From: Blastocatellia bacterium
Lineage (GTDB): Bacteria > Acidobacteriota > Blastocatellia > Pyrinomonadales > Pyrinomonadaceae
NCBI GenBank assembly: GCA_013697915.1
Contig: JACCVY010000107.1
Location: 49,852 to 113,851 of the forward strand
Direction of reading: 5' to 3'
DNA length: 64,000 nt
The notes beneath the pieces were generated by a model. It searched no databases and was not told the origin of the DNA. It saw nothing but the letters and a program-made list of their open reading frames with translations. Positions 44,313 to 53,518 of the stretch are shown here, piece after piece. The position numbers and the translations under genes are program-made. Positions within the stretch are counted from its first letter, which is position 1. Every line of letters begins with the position of its first letter.

Positions 44313-46133
44313 ATGCAACAAAAACGACTAGTAATCGCGCTGCTGATTTCAACGGCAATACTCTTTTTGTGGACCTATCTTGTTCCCGTGAAGCCGCCGG
44401 CGCAAACGGCCCCCACTGCTCAGCCGAGTTTATCTCCAACCCCTTCGTCCTCTAGTTCTGGCACGCCGGCGCCAGGTGGAGTCGTTGCCACGAATACGCC
44501 AGTCAATACAGCACCCCACCGAACCGTCTCGGTAAAGACTCCGCTTTATGAGGCAAAACTCGATAGCGAGGGGGCCGCAGCTGTTAGTTGGATAATCAAA
44601 AAGAATAAAGACAGCGGCCGGGACATCTATTCAGTGGCTGGCGACCAAAAGGCGCACATCCCCTTGGAACTGATCTCCCGCAAGGGTCTGGAACGGCAAC
44701 CGGCTGAAGCACCGCTGCAATTGATTACCGGCGACTCAGCCATCGATGCGGTTTTGACTTCCGCAAACTATTCGATATTCAGCGACACTTCTGCGAATAC
44801 AGATACGGAAATTCTTTTGCAACCTGGTGAAAAAAGGCGTGTGGAGTTTGCCCTCACGGACGCCGCCACCGGATTGAATGTTTCGAAGGTGATGATCTTC
44901 GATGGCGACGATTACAGCGTTGACATGCAGATTACTGTCAAACGTGGCGATCAAATTGTGCCGCAGGCAAGATTGAGAGTGGGACCCAGCATCGGTGACC
45001 AGGGCCTCAAAAAGTATTCGTTTTATTCCGTAGCTCCGGAGGCGATACTTGCCCAGGCTGACAAAGTGCAGCGTCACCAAGCCGGGGCAATTAACGAAAA
45101 CAAGAACAGCCCCGACCGCATGGCGATCGGCGGCCCGATCGATTGGGCCGGCGTAGGAGATACCTACTTTGCGATGGTCGCGGTTCCCTCGAAGCCGCTT
45201 GAAGGGCTAGAACTTCATACTTCGCAATACGACTACACGGCAAACGGCAAGCCGGAAAAGCGATACCTAACCACTGCCTGGGTTCCAGTTCCGACTGATG
45301 GCTCGCACACCATTGTTTACGCCGGTCCTAAAGATCATTACTTATTAACTCAGGCCAGCTCGAACCTCCGTCAACTGGTGGGACGAAATATCGACCTCGA
45401 AGGGCTGATTGATTATGGCTGGTTTAGTTGGCTATCCAGACCTCTTGCCGTCCCAATTCTTAGATCCATTAAATGGTTGAGGCAGCTAACCAATAGCTAC
45501 GGCATCGCCATCATTCTCTTTACGATCGTGATCTACTCGCTGTTCTTTCCGCTGAAGTGGCGCTCTTCGAAGTCGATGAAGAAGGCGCAGAAATTGGCGC
45601 CGCGGATGAAGGAACTTCAGGAAAAGATCAAGGGGATGAAACAGAATGACCCGCGCTTAAAGGAATTGCAGGTCGAGCAGCTTCGGTTGATGAAAGAAGG
45701 CAATCCACTCGGTGGATGTTTGCCGCTGCTGATTCAAATGCCGTTTCTGTTTGCCCTTTATCGCGCCATCACAATCTCGCTGGATTTCCGTCAGGCGACG
45801 TTTCTGTGGTTGCCGGATCTTTCTGCTGGGGATCCCTACCACATTCTCGAAGTGATGATGGCCGGTACGATGATCACGTTGCAATTAATCACGCCGGCTC
45901 CTTCCGCAGATCCGTTGCAACGAAAAATGATGGCCATAGGCATGCCCCTGTTCATGTTATACGTGCTTTGGGGTGCGCCCTCGGGCCTGTTACTGTACTG
46001 GCTGGTTGGCAACATAGTCGGGTTTGCGCAGCAGTTCATTATCAATCGCATGACGAAATCAGAGGACGATGAACAACCGCCCGTTAATTTGGCAGGTAAG
46101 AAACGAGCAACACCTAAGCTGTCACAAGCTTAG
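44313..46133 (+). CDS. yidC: Membrane protein insertase YidC
   Basis: The 606-residue protein inserts and folds inner-membrane proteins. It has an N-terminal membrane anchor (LVIALLISTAILFLW), a large periplasmic domain with a Pro/Ser/Thr-rich linker (about residues 35-65), and the C-terminal core helices: YGIAIILFTIVIYSLFFPLKW, then NPLGGCLPLLIQMPFLFALYR, and the final pair GMPLFMLYVLWGAPSGLLLYW (segments quoted in part). The Arg in the hydrophilic groove is in the early core helix region. Start ATG 44313 (MQQKRLVIAL) is preferred. This is the long Gram-negative-type form. Secure. Confidence 0.96.
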   Translation: MQQKRLVIALLISTAILFLWTYLVPVKPPAQTAPTAQPSLSPTPSSSSSGTPAPGGVVATNTPVNTAPHRTVSVKTPLYEAKLDSEGAAAVSWIIKKNKDSGRDIYSVAGDQKAHIPLELISRKGLERQPAEAPLQLITGDSAIDAVLTSANYSIFSDTSANTDTEILLQPGEKRRVEFALTDAATGLNVSKVMIFDGDDYSVDMQITVKRGDQIVPQARLRVGPSIGDQGLKKYSFYSVAPEAILAQADKVQRHQAGAINENKNSPDRMAIGGPIDWAGVGDTYFAMVAVPSKPLEGLELHTSQYDYTANGKPEKRYLTTAWVPVPTDGSHTIVYAGPKDHYLLTQASSNLRQLVGRNIDLEGLIDYGWFSWLSRPLAVPILRSIKWLRQLTNSYGIAIILFTIVIYSLFFPLKWRSSKSMKKAQKLAPRMKELQEKIKGMKQNDPRLKELQVEQLRLMKEGNPLGGCLPLLIQMPFLFALYRAITISLDFRQATFLWLPDLSAGDPYHILEVMMAGTMITLQLITPAPSADPLQRKMMAIGMPLFMLYVLWGAPSGLLLYWLVGNIVGFAQQFIINRMTKSEDDEQPPVNLAGKKRATPKLSQA

Positions 46134-46159
46134 TAGGCTAAAGTAGCCGGCAACTGCTT

Positions 46160-46615
46160 ATGGAAAACTGCACTAACGCCGCGAGATTCCTCGAGTCGCT
46201 CTTCGAGAGTGCTGGTTTAGCTTTGCGTGTTACAACCCGGGAAAATCCTGGCGAATGCCTAATGGATATAAGTGGGTCAGACTCGGAGCTACTGCAAGCC
46301 GAGAGTGGTGAGCTGCTCCTGGCCCTTCAGCACTTGTTGAACCAGGCGTTCGGCCGCACAGCGCCTGAGGGACAGCGAATCGTTTGCGATGTTGAAGGCT
46401 TTCGGGCGACGCGCGAGGCTGAGCTTCGCGCGATGGCCAATCACGCTGCCGCGCGGGTGCGCGAGAGTCGGGCTCCCTTCGTTTTCGGCGAAATGAATGC
46501 CAGCGAGCGGCGTGTAATTCATCTCACGCTGGCAGATTGTGAAGACCTCTACACCGAATCAGTAGGCGAGGGTTATGCTCGCAAGTTGAGAGTTGCGCTA
46601 AAATCCTCCCAATAA
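46160..46615 (+). CDS. jag: Jag/KhpB-family RNA-binding protein (R3H domain)
   Basis: The 151-residue protein has an N-terminal KH-like region (DISGSDSELLQAESGELLLALQHLLNQAF in part) and a C-terminal R3H domain (about residues 78-140: REAELRAMANHAAARVRES and the later YARKLRVAL). KhpB binds RNA with KhpA and influences translation and cell envelope growth. It is shorter than Bacillus Jag, lacking the N-terminal Jag domain. Position between yidC and mnmE is the conserved one. Confidence 0.9.
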   Translation: MENCTNAARFLESLFESAGLALRVTTRENPGECLMDISGSDSELLQAESGELLLALQHLLNQAFGRTAPEGQRIVCDVEGFRATREAELRAMANHAAARVRESRAPFVFGEMNASERRVIHLTLADCEDLYTESVGEGYARKLRVALKSSQ

Positions 46616-46658
46616 ATTCAAAGCAGTCCGGTTTTCTTCGCCGCTTGTGGTAAACGCG

Positions 46659-48005
46659 ATGGATACGATAGTCGCAGTGTCAACTCCACCCGGTCGCAGT
46701 GCGATCGCAGTTGTCCGGTTGAGTGGCGCGGAGTCATTAGAGATTTTGCGGGCTCTTGTTCGGCAAGAGGAATTTGCGCCGGAACCCAACCGGGTGGTCT
46801 TAAAAAGCCTGTTGATTAATGATGATGTGCTGGACCAGTGCCTCGTAACTTACTTCCGGGCGCCGCATTCTTTCACCGGTGAAGACATGGTCGAAATCAG
46901 TTGCCATGGTTCGCCAGTTGTCCTCCGTCAGCTAATTGATCTCATCCAAAGTTACGATGCACGGCTGGCCGAACCTGGCGAGTTCACGTTGCGCTCATGT
47001 CGCAACGGAAAGATGAACCTCAGTCAGGCCGAAGCTATTCGCGACCTGATCAGTGCGCAAACGCGAGCCGCCGCGGTCCAGGCCACGCGACAATTGCGAG
47101 GTGAGCTGGCTGAAGCCCTGGAACCAAGCAAGCATGAGCTGGTTCGTGTGATCGTCGTATTGGAGTCGGCGATAGAGTTTGTCGAGGATGACTTGCCGTC
47201 GGTTCAACTTGATGAGATTAGAAAAACCCTGCAACGCCTCGTTGTGGATCTCTCGCGGCTGGCTGATACCTACAAGGCGGGTCACCTACTTCGCGACGGG
47301 ATAAGAGTTGCAATCGTTGGCCGACCAAATGTCGGTAAGTCCAGTCTGTTCAATAAGTTACTGGGATTTGAGCGAGCCATTGTAACCGACGTTGCCGGTA
47401 CTACACGCGACAGCTTGACGGAATCTATTAGCCTTCAAGGCATCCCGGTGTCGTTGACAGACACGGCGGGCTTTAGAGAAGCCGGTGACAAAATTGAAGC
47501 GATCGGTATCGAACGCACGCGCCGCGCAATGGCCGATGCGGATCTACTCGTGCTGGTTCTCGACGGATCCTGTTCGCTGCAGGACGAAGACCAGGAAATA
47601 TTGAAGGCGGCTGGGGAACAAGCCTTCGTCGTCGCGATAAACAAGACCGACTTGCCGCAGTTAGCAAACATGAACGATCATCTCAACGGCGCAAAGGTGG
47701 TCCATGTATCCGCGTTGACAGACGAAGGAATTCCGGAGCTAACGGCTGCTATACTAGAGCCATTCGGTTCATTGGATTCCGACAGCGTGGGGCTGCTAAT
47801 CACAGATAGTAGACACCACGACTTGTTGGCAAGGGCAAAGATTTCGCTGGAGGGAGCAGCTCGATCCATGGACCAGGCAGCAGGAGAAGAGATCGTGCTT
47901 GCTGATCTTCACAATGCCCTGCGATTTTTGGGAGCTATTACCGGTGAGACCACCAGTGAACAGATCCTTGGGGAGATTTTTAGTACTTTCTGCATAGGTA
48001 AATGA
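46659..48005 (+). CDS. mnmE: tRNA modification GTPase MnmE
   Basis: The 448-residue protein catalyses, with MnmG, the cmnm5 modification of the wobble uridine in some tRNAs. It shows the N-terminal formyl-THF domain (STPPGRSAIAVVRLSG; FTGEDMVEISCHGSP; LAEPGEFTLRSCRNGKMNLSQAEAI in part), the G-domain P-loop IVGRPNVGKSSLFNKL (about residue 219), DTAG, NKTD and the C-terminal FCIGK whose cysteine is conserved. ATG 46659 is used rather than the GTG at 46647. It overlaps mnmG by four bases. Secure. Confidence 0.96.
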   Translation: MDTIVAVSTPPGRSAIAVVRLSGAESLEILRALVRQEEFAPEPNRVVLKSLLINDDVLDQCLVTYFRAPHSFTGEDMVEISCHGSPVVLRQLIDLIQSYDARLAEPGEFTLRSCRNGKMNLSQAEAIRDLISAQTRAAAVQATRQLRGELAEALEPSKHELVRVIVVLESAIEFVEDDLPSVQLDEIRKTLQRLVVDLSRLADTYKAGHLLRDGIRVAIVGRPNVGKSSLFNKLLGFERAIVTDVAGTTRDSLTESISLQGIPVSLTDTAGFREAGDKIEAIGIERTRRAMADADLLVLVLDGSCSLQDEDQEILKAAGEQAFVVAINKTDLPQLANMNDHLNGAKVVHVSALTDEGIPELTAAILEPFGSLDSDSVGLLITDSRHHDLLARAKISLEGAARSMDQAAGEEIVLADLHNALRFLGAITGETTSEQILGEIFSTFCIGK

Positions 48006-49879
48006 TCATGGCTTTCGATGAGGCATTTGACGTGCTGGTTATTGGTGGCGGGCATGCTGGCTGTGAAGCCGCGTCTGCTTCGGCGCGCCTCGGTGCGACA
48101 ACAGCGTTGTTAACATTGAATCTCGATCTGATCGGTCAGATGTCATGTAACCCAGCGATTGGTGGAATAGCTAAGGGACATCTGGTTCGGGAGATAGACG
48201 CACTGGGCGGAATAATGGGTCGCGTTATCGATCGCACCGGCATTCAATTTCGCTTGCTGAATCGATCCCGTGGGCCTGCCGTTCAATCACCCAGAGCTCA
48301 GGCCGATCGGGCGCTCTACCGTTTGGAGATGAGAAAGACATTAGAAAACACTCCTAACCTCTCCTTGCGACAAGGAATGGTTGTGGACCTTTTAACGCCG
48401 AATAACAAGGTCCGCGGCGTAGTAATGCAGGATGGACGAAGAATCGGCGCCAAAGCGGTCGTGATAGCGGCGGGAACGTTTCTTAACGGCCTGATACACA
48501 CAGGACGACGCACTTATGGGGCAGGCCGGGCGGGCGAACCAGCTTCATTAGAACTCGCTGAAACGCTGAAGCGTTTGGGCCTCCCCGTCGGCAGACTGAA
48601 GACGGGAACGCCTCCAAGGCTGGACGGCAGAACAATAGACTGGGACTTATTCCAAAGTCAGCAAGCGGATGAGCGCCCAGTAGCGTTTTCCTTTTCTACG
48701 GACAAAATTGAGCAGCCTCAAATCGATTGTTACATCGGCTACACGACAAGCCGGGTCCATGAAGCTATCCGAAAGAATCTTCATGAGTCGCCGCTTTATT
48801 CAGGGCAGATCAAGGGCGTTGGACCCCGATATTGTCCGTCCATCGAAGACAAGGTAGTCAAATTTGCCGAGAAGGACCGTCACCAATTATTCCTTGAGCC
48901 TGAAGGACACGACACGAATGAAGTTTACTTAAACGGGTTTTCGACCTCGCTACCGGCGGGGCTGCAACAGGAGTTGGTGCGGATGATTCCCGGTTTGGAA
49001 AGTGCAAACATAATCCGGCCGGGTTATGCAATTGAGTACGACTATGTCGACCCACGCGAGTTGGGCCCCGATTTACAGGTGCGGCGCATCGCCGGACTCT
49101 TCCACGCCGGCCAGATCAACGGAACTACGGGATATGAAGAGGCGGGATGTCAGGGCTTGCTGGCCGGAATCAACGCCGCACGCTTGGTCCAGGGCCACAC
49201 GCGTTTCGCGTTGCGGCGGGAAGAATCGTATATCGGCGTCCTGGTAGATGACCTAATTACCCAGGGCGTGGACGAACCGTACAGAATATTTACCTCCCGC
49301 GCTGAGTACCGTTTGGCTTTCCGTCACGACAATGCCGACGAACGACTATCAAAGTATGGACGCGAGGTCGGTTTGGTGGGAGATGGAGAGTGGGAACGAT
49401 TCAACAAGCGGCGAGACCGGATCGCCAAAATCAAAAGTGCATTGAGGACGACCCGCATCCGGCAGAGCGACGCAGCTTATTTAGCACTCGCGGAGAAAAT
49501 AGGGCTAAATGGCGTAGAATCAATCACTTTGGAGGATTTGGCAAAGCGAGCGGGGGTGACCTCGGTGATTATTTCGCAACTACTTCCCGCGGAAACGCGA
49601 GCAGGAGGAAGCTTGGAAGAAATTGAATCGGCGCTTGCTGACAATCTTTACTCCGGCTATATCAGATCTCAGGAAAACGTCATTCACCGACTTCACGGTC
49701 ATGACACACTTCCCATTCCAATCGGCTTGGATTTCCGGACAGTCAACGGCTTATCGCATGAAATGGCGGAGCGACTTGAGAGAGCCAAGCCCGTCACTTT
49801 TGGGGCCGCCCGTCGAATTCCCGGATTGACCCCGGCAGCGTTAGTTACTCTGCTGGTAAACGTGAATGTAGGTGTTTGA
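48002..49879 (+). CDS. mnmG: tRNA modification enzyme MnmG (GidA)
   Basis: The 625-residue FAD protein carries VLVIGGGHAGCEAASASARLG near the N-terminus (in part), MSCNPAIGGIAKGHLVREID, FLNGLIHTGRR, and the C-terminal helical domain ending NVNVGV. It partners MnmE in wobble-uridine modification. Start at ATG 48002 overlaps the mnmE stop (ATGA); ATG 48008 is possible. rsmG, which usually follows, is missing. Secure. Confidence 0.96.
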   Translation: MIMAFDEAFDVLVIGGGHAGCEAASASARLGATTALLTLNLDLIGQMSCNPAIGGIAKGHLVREIDALGGIMGRVIDRTGIQFRLLNRSRGPAVQSPRAQADRALYRLEMRKTLENTPNLSLRQGMVVDLLTPNNKVRGVVMQDGRRIGAKAVVIAAGTFLNGLIHTGRRTYGAGRAGEPASLELAETLKRLGLPVGRLKTGTPPRLDGRTIDWDLFQSQQADERPVAFSFSTDKIEQPQIDCYIGYTTSRVHEAIRKNLHESPLYSGQIKGVGPRYCPSIEDKVVKFAEKDRHQLFLEPEGHDTNEVYLNGFSTSLPAGLQQELVRMIPGLESANIIRPGYAIEYDYVDPRELGPDLQVRRIAGLFHAGQINGTTGYEEAGCQGLLAGINAARLVQGHTRFALRREESYIGVLVDDLITQGVDEPYRIFTSRAEYRLAFRHDNADERLSKYGREVGLVGDGEWERFNKRRDRIAKIKSALRTTRIRQSDAAYLALAEKIGLNGVESITLEDLAKRAGVTSVIISQLLPAETRAGGSLEEIESALADNLYSGYIRSQENVIHRLHGHDTLPIPIGLDFRTVNGLSHEMAERLERAKPVTFGAARRIPGLTPAALVTLLVNVNVGV

Positions 49880-49886
49880 CCCGCAA

Positions 49887-49935
49887 ATGTTTCACGTGTC
49901 CCTTTTTTTGATATTCGATGGGACACGTGAAACAT
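49887..49935. promoter_or_regulatory. Inverted pair of parS-like half sites upstream of parA
   Basis: ATGTTTCACGTGTCCC (49887-49902) and GGGACACGTGAAACAT (49920-49935) are exact reverse complements separated by 17 bases. Each holds the CACGTG core and one perfect half of the parS consensus TGTTTCACGTGAAACA, so ParB could bind either site. The pair would also form a hairpin. Confidence 0.75.
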
Positions 49936-50037
49936 CCGCCGATAAAACGCTGCAAACTGGAAATTATAGCTATCTCTCAACGGTTTTATGCTAATTTACC
50001 GCCCTGACCTCGTTTATTCGGATGTTTTCGCACCTCG

Positions 50038-50841
50038 ATGGCAAGAATAATAGCGGTAGCAAATCAAAAGGGTGGCGTGGGCAAGACCACTACGGCTGTT
50101 AATCTGGCCGCCGTCCTGGCCGTGTCCCAAAACCAAGTTCTGCTTGTAGATGCGGACCCGCAGGGAAACGCCACTTCCGGAGTAGGCATTCAACGCGGCA
50201 GCTTTCGCAAGAGCATCTATCATTCGATTGTCCTGGGCGAGCCGGTTGTTGACGCAATTCTCCAAACCGAAACCGAAGGTCTAAAGGTTCTGCCGGCAAA
50301 CAAGGATCTGGCGGGTGCCGAGGTGGAATTAGTCGACATGGAAAACCGGGAGTCTCGACTTAGAGAAGCCCTTGCTCCAGTTACACCAAACTACGAATTT
50401 ATAATCATCGATTGCCCTCCTTCCCTTGGTCTCTTGACGCTCAACGCTTTGACAGCCGCCAAGGCTCTCCTGGTTCCTATCCAATGTGAATACTATGCTT
50501 TGGAGGGCGTAACGGAATTGTTCGACACCCTTGCCCGAATTCGGCGCCTGCACAATCCCGGCCTTACTATTGAGGGGCTGTTATTGACGATGTTCGACGA
50601 ACGAACCAACCTGTCGGCAGCGGTGGCGTCCGATCTTCGAGACTTCTACGGGCAACAGGTTTTCGAAACGATGATTCCGCGCAATGTCCGTCTCGCTGAA
50701 GCCCCAAGTTACGGAAAACCCATCACGCTCTACGATGGTCACTCAAAGGGGGCAGAAGCCTATTTTCAGCTAGGTAAGGAGATAATTGCCCATGGCTCGA
50801 AAGGCATTGGGACGGGGGCTGGGGGCATTGCTCTCAGCTGA
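50038..50841 (+). CDS. parA: Chromosome partition ATPase ParA (Soj)
   Basis: The 267-residue Walker-type ATPase begins MARIIAVANQKGGVGKTTTAV, with the deviant Walker A KGGVGKTT (about residues 11-18), ADPQGNAT and the DCPPSLGLLT switch motif. ParA moves ParB-parS complexes along the nucleoid. It is preceded by a parS-like pair and overlaps parB by 50 bases. Secure. Confidence 0.96.
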   Translation: MARIIAVANQKGGVGKTTTAVNLAAVLAVSQNQVLLVDADPQGNATSGVGIQRGSFRKSIYHSIVLGEPVVDAILQTETEGLKVLPANKDLAGAEVELVDMENRESRLREALAPVTPNYEFIIIDCPPSLGLLTLNALTAAKALLVPIQCEYYALEGVTELFDTLARIRRLHNPGLTIEGLLLTMFDERTNLSAAVASDLRDFYGQQVFETMIPRNVRLAEAPSYGKPITLYDGHSKGAEAYFQLGKEIIAHGSKGIGTGAGGIALS

Positions 50842-51655
50842 AGGAACCGCAACCGCCACTGAAGACTCCAACACCATCGCGATCGACTTAATAGATCCCA
50901 GTCCGCTTCAACCGCGCGGGATCTTCGATGACGCCAAGCTGGATGAGCTGGCTCAATCGATAAGCGCGAACGGCGTGGTTCAGCCTCTGATAGTTCGCCC
51001 TAAGCAAGATCGTTTTGAGTTGATCGCCGGGGAGCGACGCTGGCGCGCAGCTCAACGCGCCGGGCTGACGAGGGTTCCTGCTATTGTCCGCCAAGTCTCG
51101 GACGATAAGGTGCTGGAGCTGGCGCTGATAGAAAACATTCAGCGAGAGGATCTAAATCCAATCGAAGAGGCACGAGCCTATAAGAATTTGATCGACACCG
51201 TAGGCCTGACGCAGGAAGTAGTTGCCGAGCGCGTAGGCCGCGATCGCTCTTACGTTACTAACATTCTAAGGCTATTGCGTCTGCCGGAGGATCTGCAGGA
51301 ACTGGTTCAATCGGGACAGCTCAGCGCCGGGCACGCAAGAACGCTGCTCGCACTTCCAGATGTAGCGGCGCAACGCCGGCTGGCCAGGAAGATTATTGAG
51401 GGCGACCTGTCCGTGCGAGCGACCGAACTGGCAGTACGCCACCTCATGGAGCGGCAGGATAGCCGGCCGACCAAACCCGTTAAGACGATCCCCGCCGATC
51501 CGAATGTGCGTGCGGCGGAAACCAGGTTGCGTCGGCATTTCGGCACCCAAGTTCGGATCGTGCAAGCGACCGGATCGGCGGCGGGCAAGATAGAGCTCGA
51601 GTATTACAACCAAGCAGATCTTGATCGCATTTACGGACTCTTAACCAGCAGGTAG
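50792..51655 (+). CDS. parB: Chromosome partition protein ParB (Spo0J)
   Basis: The 287-residue protein starts MARKALGRGLGALLSAEG, the standard ParB N-terminus. It has the CTP/parS-binding core: LIDPSPLQPRGIFDD, GVVQPLIVRP, LIAGERRWRAAQRAGL (the GERRxRA motif) and VLELALIENIQREDLNPIEEA, then a helix-turn-helix (VAERVGRDRSYVTNILRLL). It binds parS and slides on DNA using CTP. AAGGAG at 50776 marks the ATG 50792 start. Secure. Confidence 0.96.
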   Translation: MARKALGRGLGALLSAEGTATATEDSNTIAIDLIDPSPLQPRGIFDDAKLDELAQSISANGVVQPLIVRPKQDRFELIAGERRWRAAQRAGLTRVPAIVRQVSDDKVLELALIENIQREDLNPIEEARAYKNLIDTVGLTQEVVAERVGRDRSYVTNILRLLRLPEDLQELVQSGQLSAGHARTLLALPDVAAQRRLARKIIEGDLSVRATELAVRHLMERQDSRPTKPVKTIPADPNVRAAETRLRRHFGTQVRIVQATGSAAGKIELEYYNQADLDRIYGLLTSR

Positions 51656-51920
51656 TGCGTTGTTGTATTAGATACAATGACGACAGCAGAAAGTACAATG
51701 GTGGCCATTGCGATGCCCTCCGTGAAGGTCGCGGCGCCCAGAGATTTGTCTCCTTGGCACAACTGGGGGGTGTAGCGACCACGGCTAACTGCCGCCGCTG
51801 CTCTCTGCCGCTGCCCTCTTTTGTACAGGTTGAGAAAGGCAAGCTTGCTTGACCCCTTTTCTAGCCGGGTGTTAGACTCCGACGCTTTTGCGGCAAGCGT
51901 AAATTAAGGGACGTGGTGTG

Positions 51921-52370
51921 ATGGTATTTGCACTCGCGGAAAACTCAATTCAATTGGTGCCTGACGGCACCCTACTTTTCCACTTGGTGCTGATCGTACT
52001 GATGGTGGTGTTACTGAATGCCACTTTGCTCAAGCCGATTAATCGCGTCCTGGAGGAACGAGACCGAAGAACGAAGGGCCGGCTTAGCGAGGCTCAGAAG
52101 ACGTTGCAGCTGGTGGAGGAAAAACTGCGCAACTACGAGTCGCGATTACGAGAAGCGCGCGCCGCTGGATACGCGGCCATGGAGCGGGAACGAGCAATTC
52201 TATCTAAGGAACGTGAACAACGGATTGCAGAAGTCAAGAACGAGGCTGGAGCTTTGGTAACCGGGGAAAAGGAACGGCTAATGGCAGAAGCCCGCGAAGT
52301 TCGAACTGTCTTGAGTATCACGGCCCAGGAGCGGGCCCGCGAGATTAGTGAGCAAATCCTCCGCGCCTAA
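51921..52370 (+). CDS. atpF': ATP synthase F0 subunit b'-like
   Basis: This 149-residue protein has one N-terminal membrane helix (LFHLVLIVLMVVLLNATLL, about residues 19-37) followed by a long charged coiled coil (NRVLEERDRRTKGRLSEAQ and beyond), the layout of the peripheral stalk b/b' subunit. The next gene is a second b-type subunit. Two different b genes suggest a heterodimeric stalk. ATG 51921 is one codon inside a GTG start. The 262 bases upstream, after parB, hold no atpB or atpE. Confidence 0.87.
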   Translation: MVFALAENSIQLVPDGTLLFHLVLIVLMVVLLNATLLKPINRVLEERDRRTKGRLSEAQKTLQLVEEKLRNYESRLREARAAGYAAMERERAILSKEREQRIAEVKNEAGALVTGEKERLMAEAREVRTVLSITAQERAREISEQILRA

Positions 52371-52431
52371 CTACTAAGTCAACTGCTCTGGGAATACCGG
52401 ATTGTTTCTTCAAAATTTCTATTTGTCTGCA

Positions 52432-52959
52432 ATGTTAGAGGGCTCCGACGCCGGTATTCCATGGTGGAATTACCCAGGCTTGGAGAGCTGGAAGTTTGTC
52501 AATCTGCTTTTGTTCATTTTGATCGGTTTTTACCTTCACCGTCGTTTCGGGAGACCGATAAAAGAGGGTTTGCGCTTGCGGAGTGAGGCTATCAAGGCAG
52601 AACTGAAGCTGGCGAAACAGGAGCGTGACCAGGCTCTGGCAAAACTTTCTGAGGTCGAGAGTCGTTTTGCCAACCTCGACGTGGAAGTGTCCAAGGTAAA
52701 AGAACGAAACCTGGGTGAGATCGAAGCCGAGAGGGAACGAATCAGCTCGACTACTGAGGGCGAGCTTGCCCGGATCCGCGACCAGGCTAAACGCGAAATC
52801 GAAAGCGCTGGAAAGACGGCGCGTCAAGAGTTGCGACAATTTGCGGCCCAGGAAAGTATTCGCCTGGCTGAAGGTCTTTTGAAGCAAGAGATTGGACCAG
52901 CCGAGCACGCCCGGTTAACGAACCGTAGCATTGAAAAACTGAGGGGGTCACAACGTTGA
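52432..52959 (+). CDS. atpF: ATP synthase F0 subunit b
   Basis: The protein of about 175 residues has a short N-terminal segment, a membrane helix near FVNLLLFILIGFYLHRRFG and a long coiled coil rich in Glu/Lys/Arg. It forms the stalk that links the membrane motor to F1. An upstream TTG (52402) is a possible start; the ATG 52432 is used. Its end overlaps atpH by four bases (TTGA). Confidence 0.87.
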   Translation: MLEGSDAGIPWWNYPGLESWKFVNLLLFILIGFYLHRRFGRPIKEGLRLRSEAIKAELKLAKQERDQALAKLSEVESRFANLDVEVSKVKERNLGEIEAERERISSTTEGELARIRDQAKREIESAGKTARQELRQFAAQESIRLAEGLLKQEIGPAEHARLTNRSIEKLRGSQR

Positions 52960-53495
52960 GTTCGCAAACTATCGCCCGTCGTTATGCGACCGCCCTCGCA
53001 GACGTCATTAGCGAGCAACACGAGGAAGCCGAAGTTGGCTCCGAGTTAGGTGAATGGGAGCAGATGTTAACCGGAAACCCGGCGCTGCACGAAATTTTTA
53101 GTAACCCCACTGTGGGGTACGAGCAAAAGCAAAAAGTCCTGAGTGAGTTAATCAGCCGCACTAAGGTTAGGCCGACGACTGCAAATTTTCTTCGAGTGCT
53201 TTTAAAGAACCAAAGAATGGCGGACCTGCCGCATGTCACTGCCAAGCTTAAGCAAATTCTGGATGAACGCTCTGGCGTGATTAGCGCTGAAGTTACTTCA
53301 GCGCAGCCGTTGCCTGATGCAACTACGACGGCGCTAGAGTCAAAGCTCGGCGAAATCACGGGTAAGAAAGTAAATTTGAATTTTGCCACGGACGAAACAT
53401 TGCTAGGCGGCATCGTGACGCGAATCGGTTCGACGGTCTACGATGGCTCAGTTCGGAATCAACTCGAGCGGCTGGGCGAGGAACTCGCGGGGTAG
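52956..53495 (+). CDS. atpH: ATP synthase F1 subunit delta
   Basis: The 179-residue protein begins at TTG 52956 (MSSQTIARRYATALADVI), the typical delta N-terminus, with GAGGGGGT upstream, and ends with ITGKKVNLNFATDETLLGGI and VYDGSVRNQLERL, the family C-terminal block. Delta ties the stator stalk to the alpha-beta ring. Confidence 0.92.
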   Translation: MSSQTIARRYATALADVISEQHEEAEVGSELGEWEQMLTGNPALHEIFSNPTVGYEQKQKVLSELISRTKVRPTTANFLRVLLKNQRMADLPHVTAKLKQILDERSGVISAEVTSAQPLPDATTTALESKLGEITGKKVNLNFATDETLLGGIVTRIGSTVYDGSVRNQLERLGEELAG

Positions 53496-53518
53496 TCGTT
53501 AGTATTTAGAGGAAAACA

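Noticed and set aside
51655..51917. Possible gene (bactofilin or atpB/atpE remnant) between parB and atpF'
   Set aside because: No motif or membrane pattern is visible in any frame; treated as intergenic.
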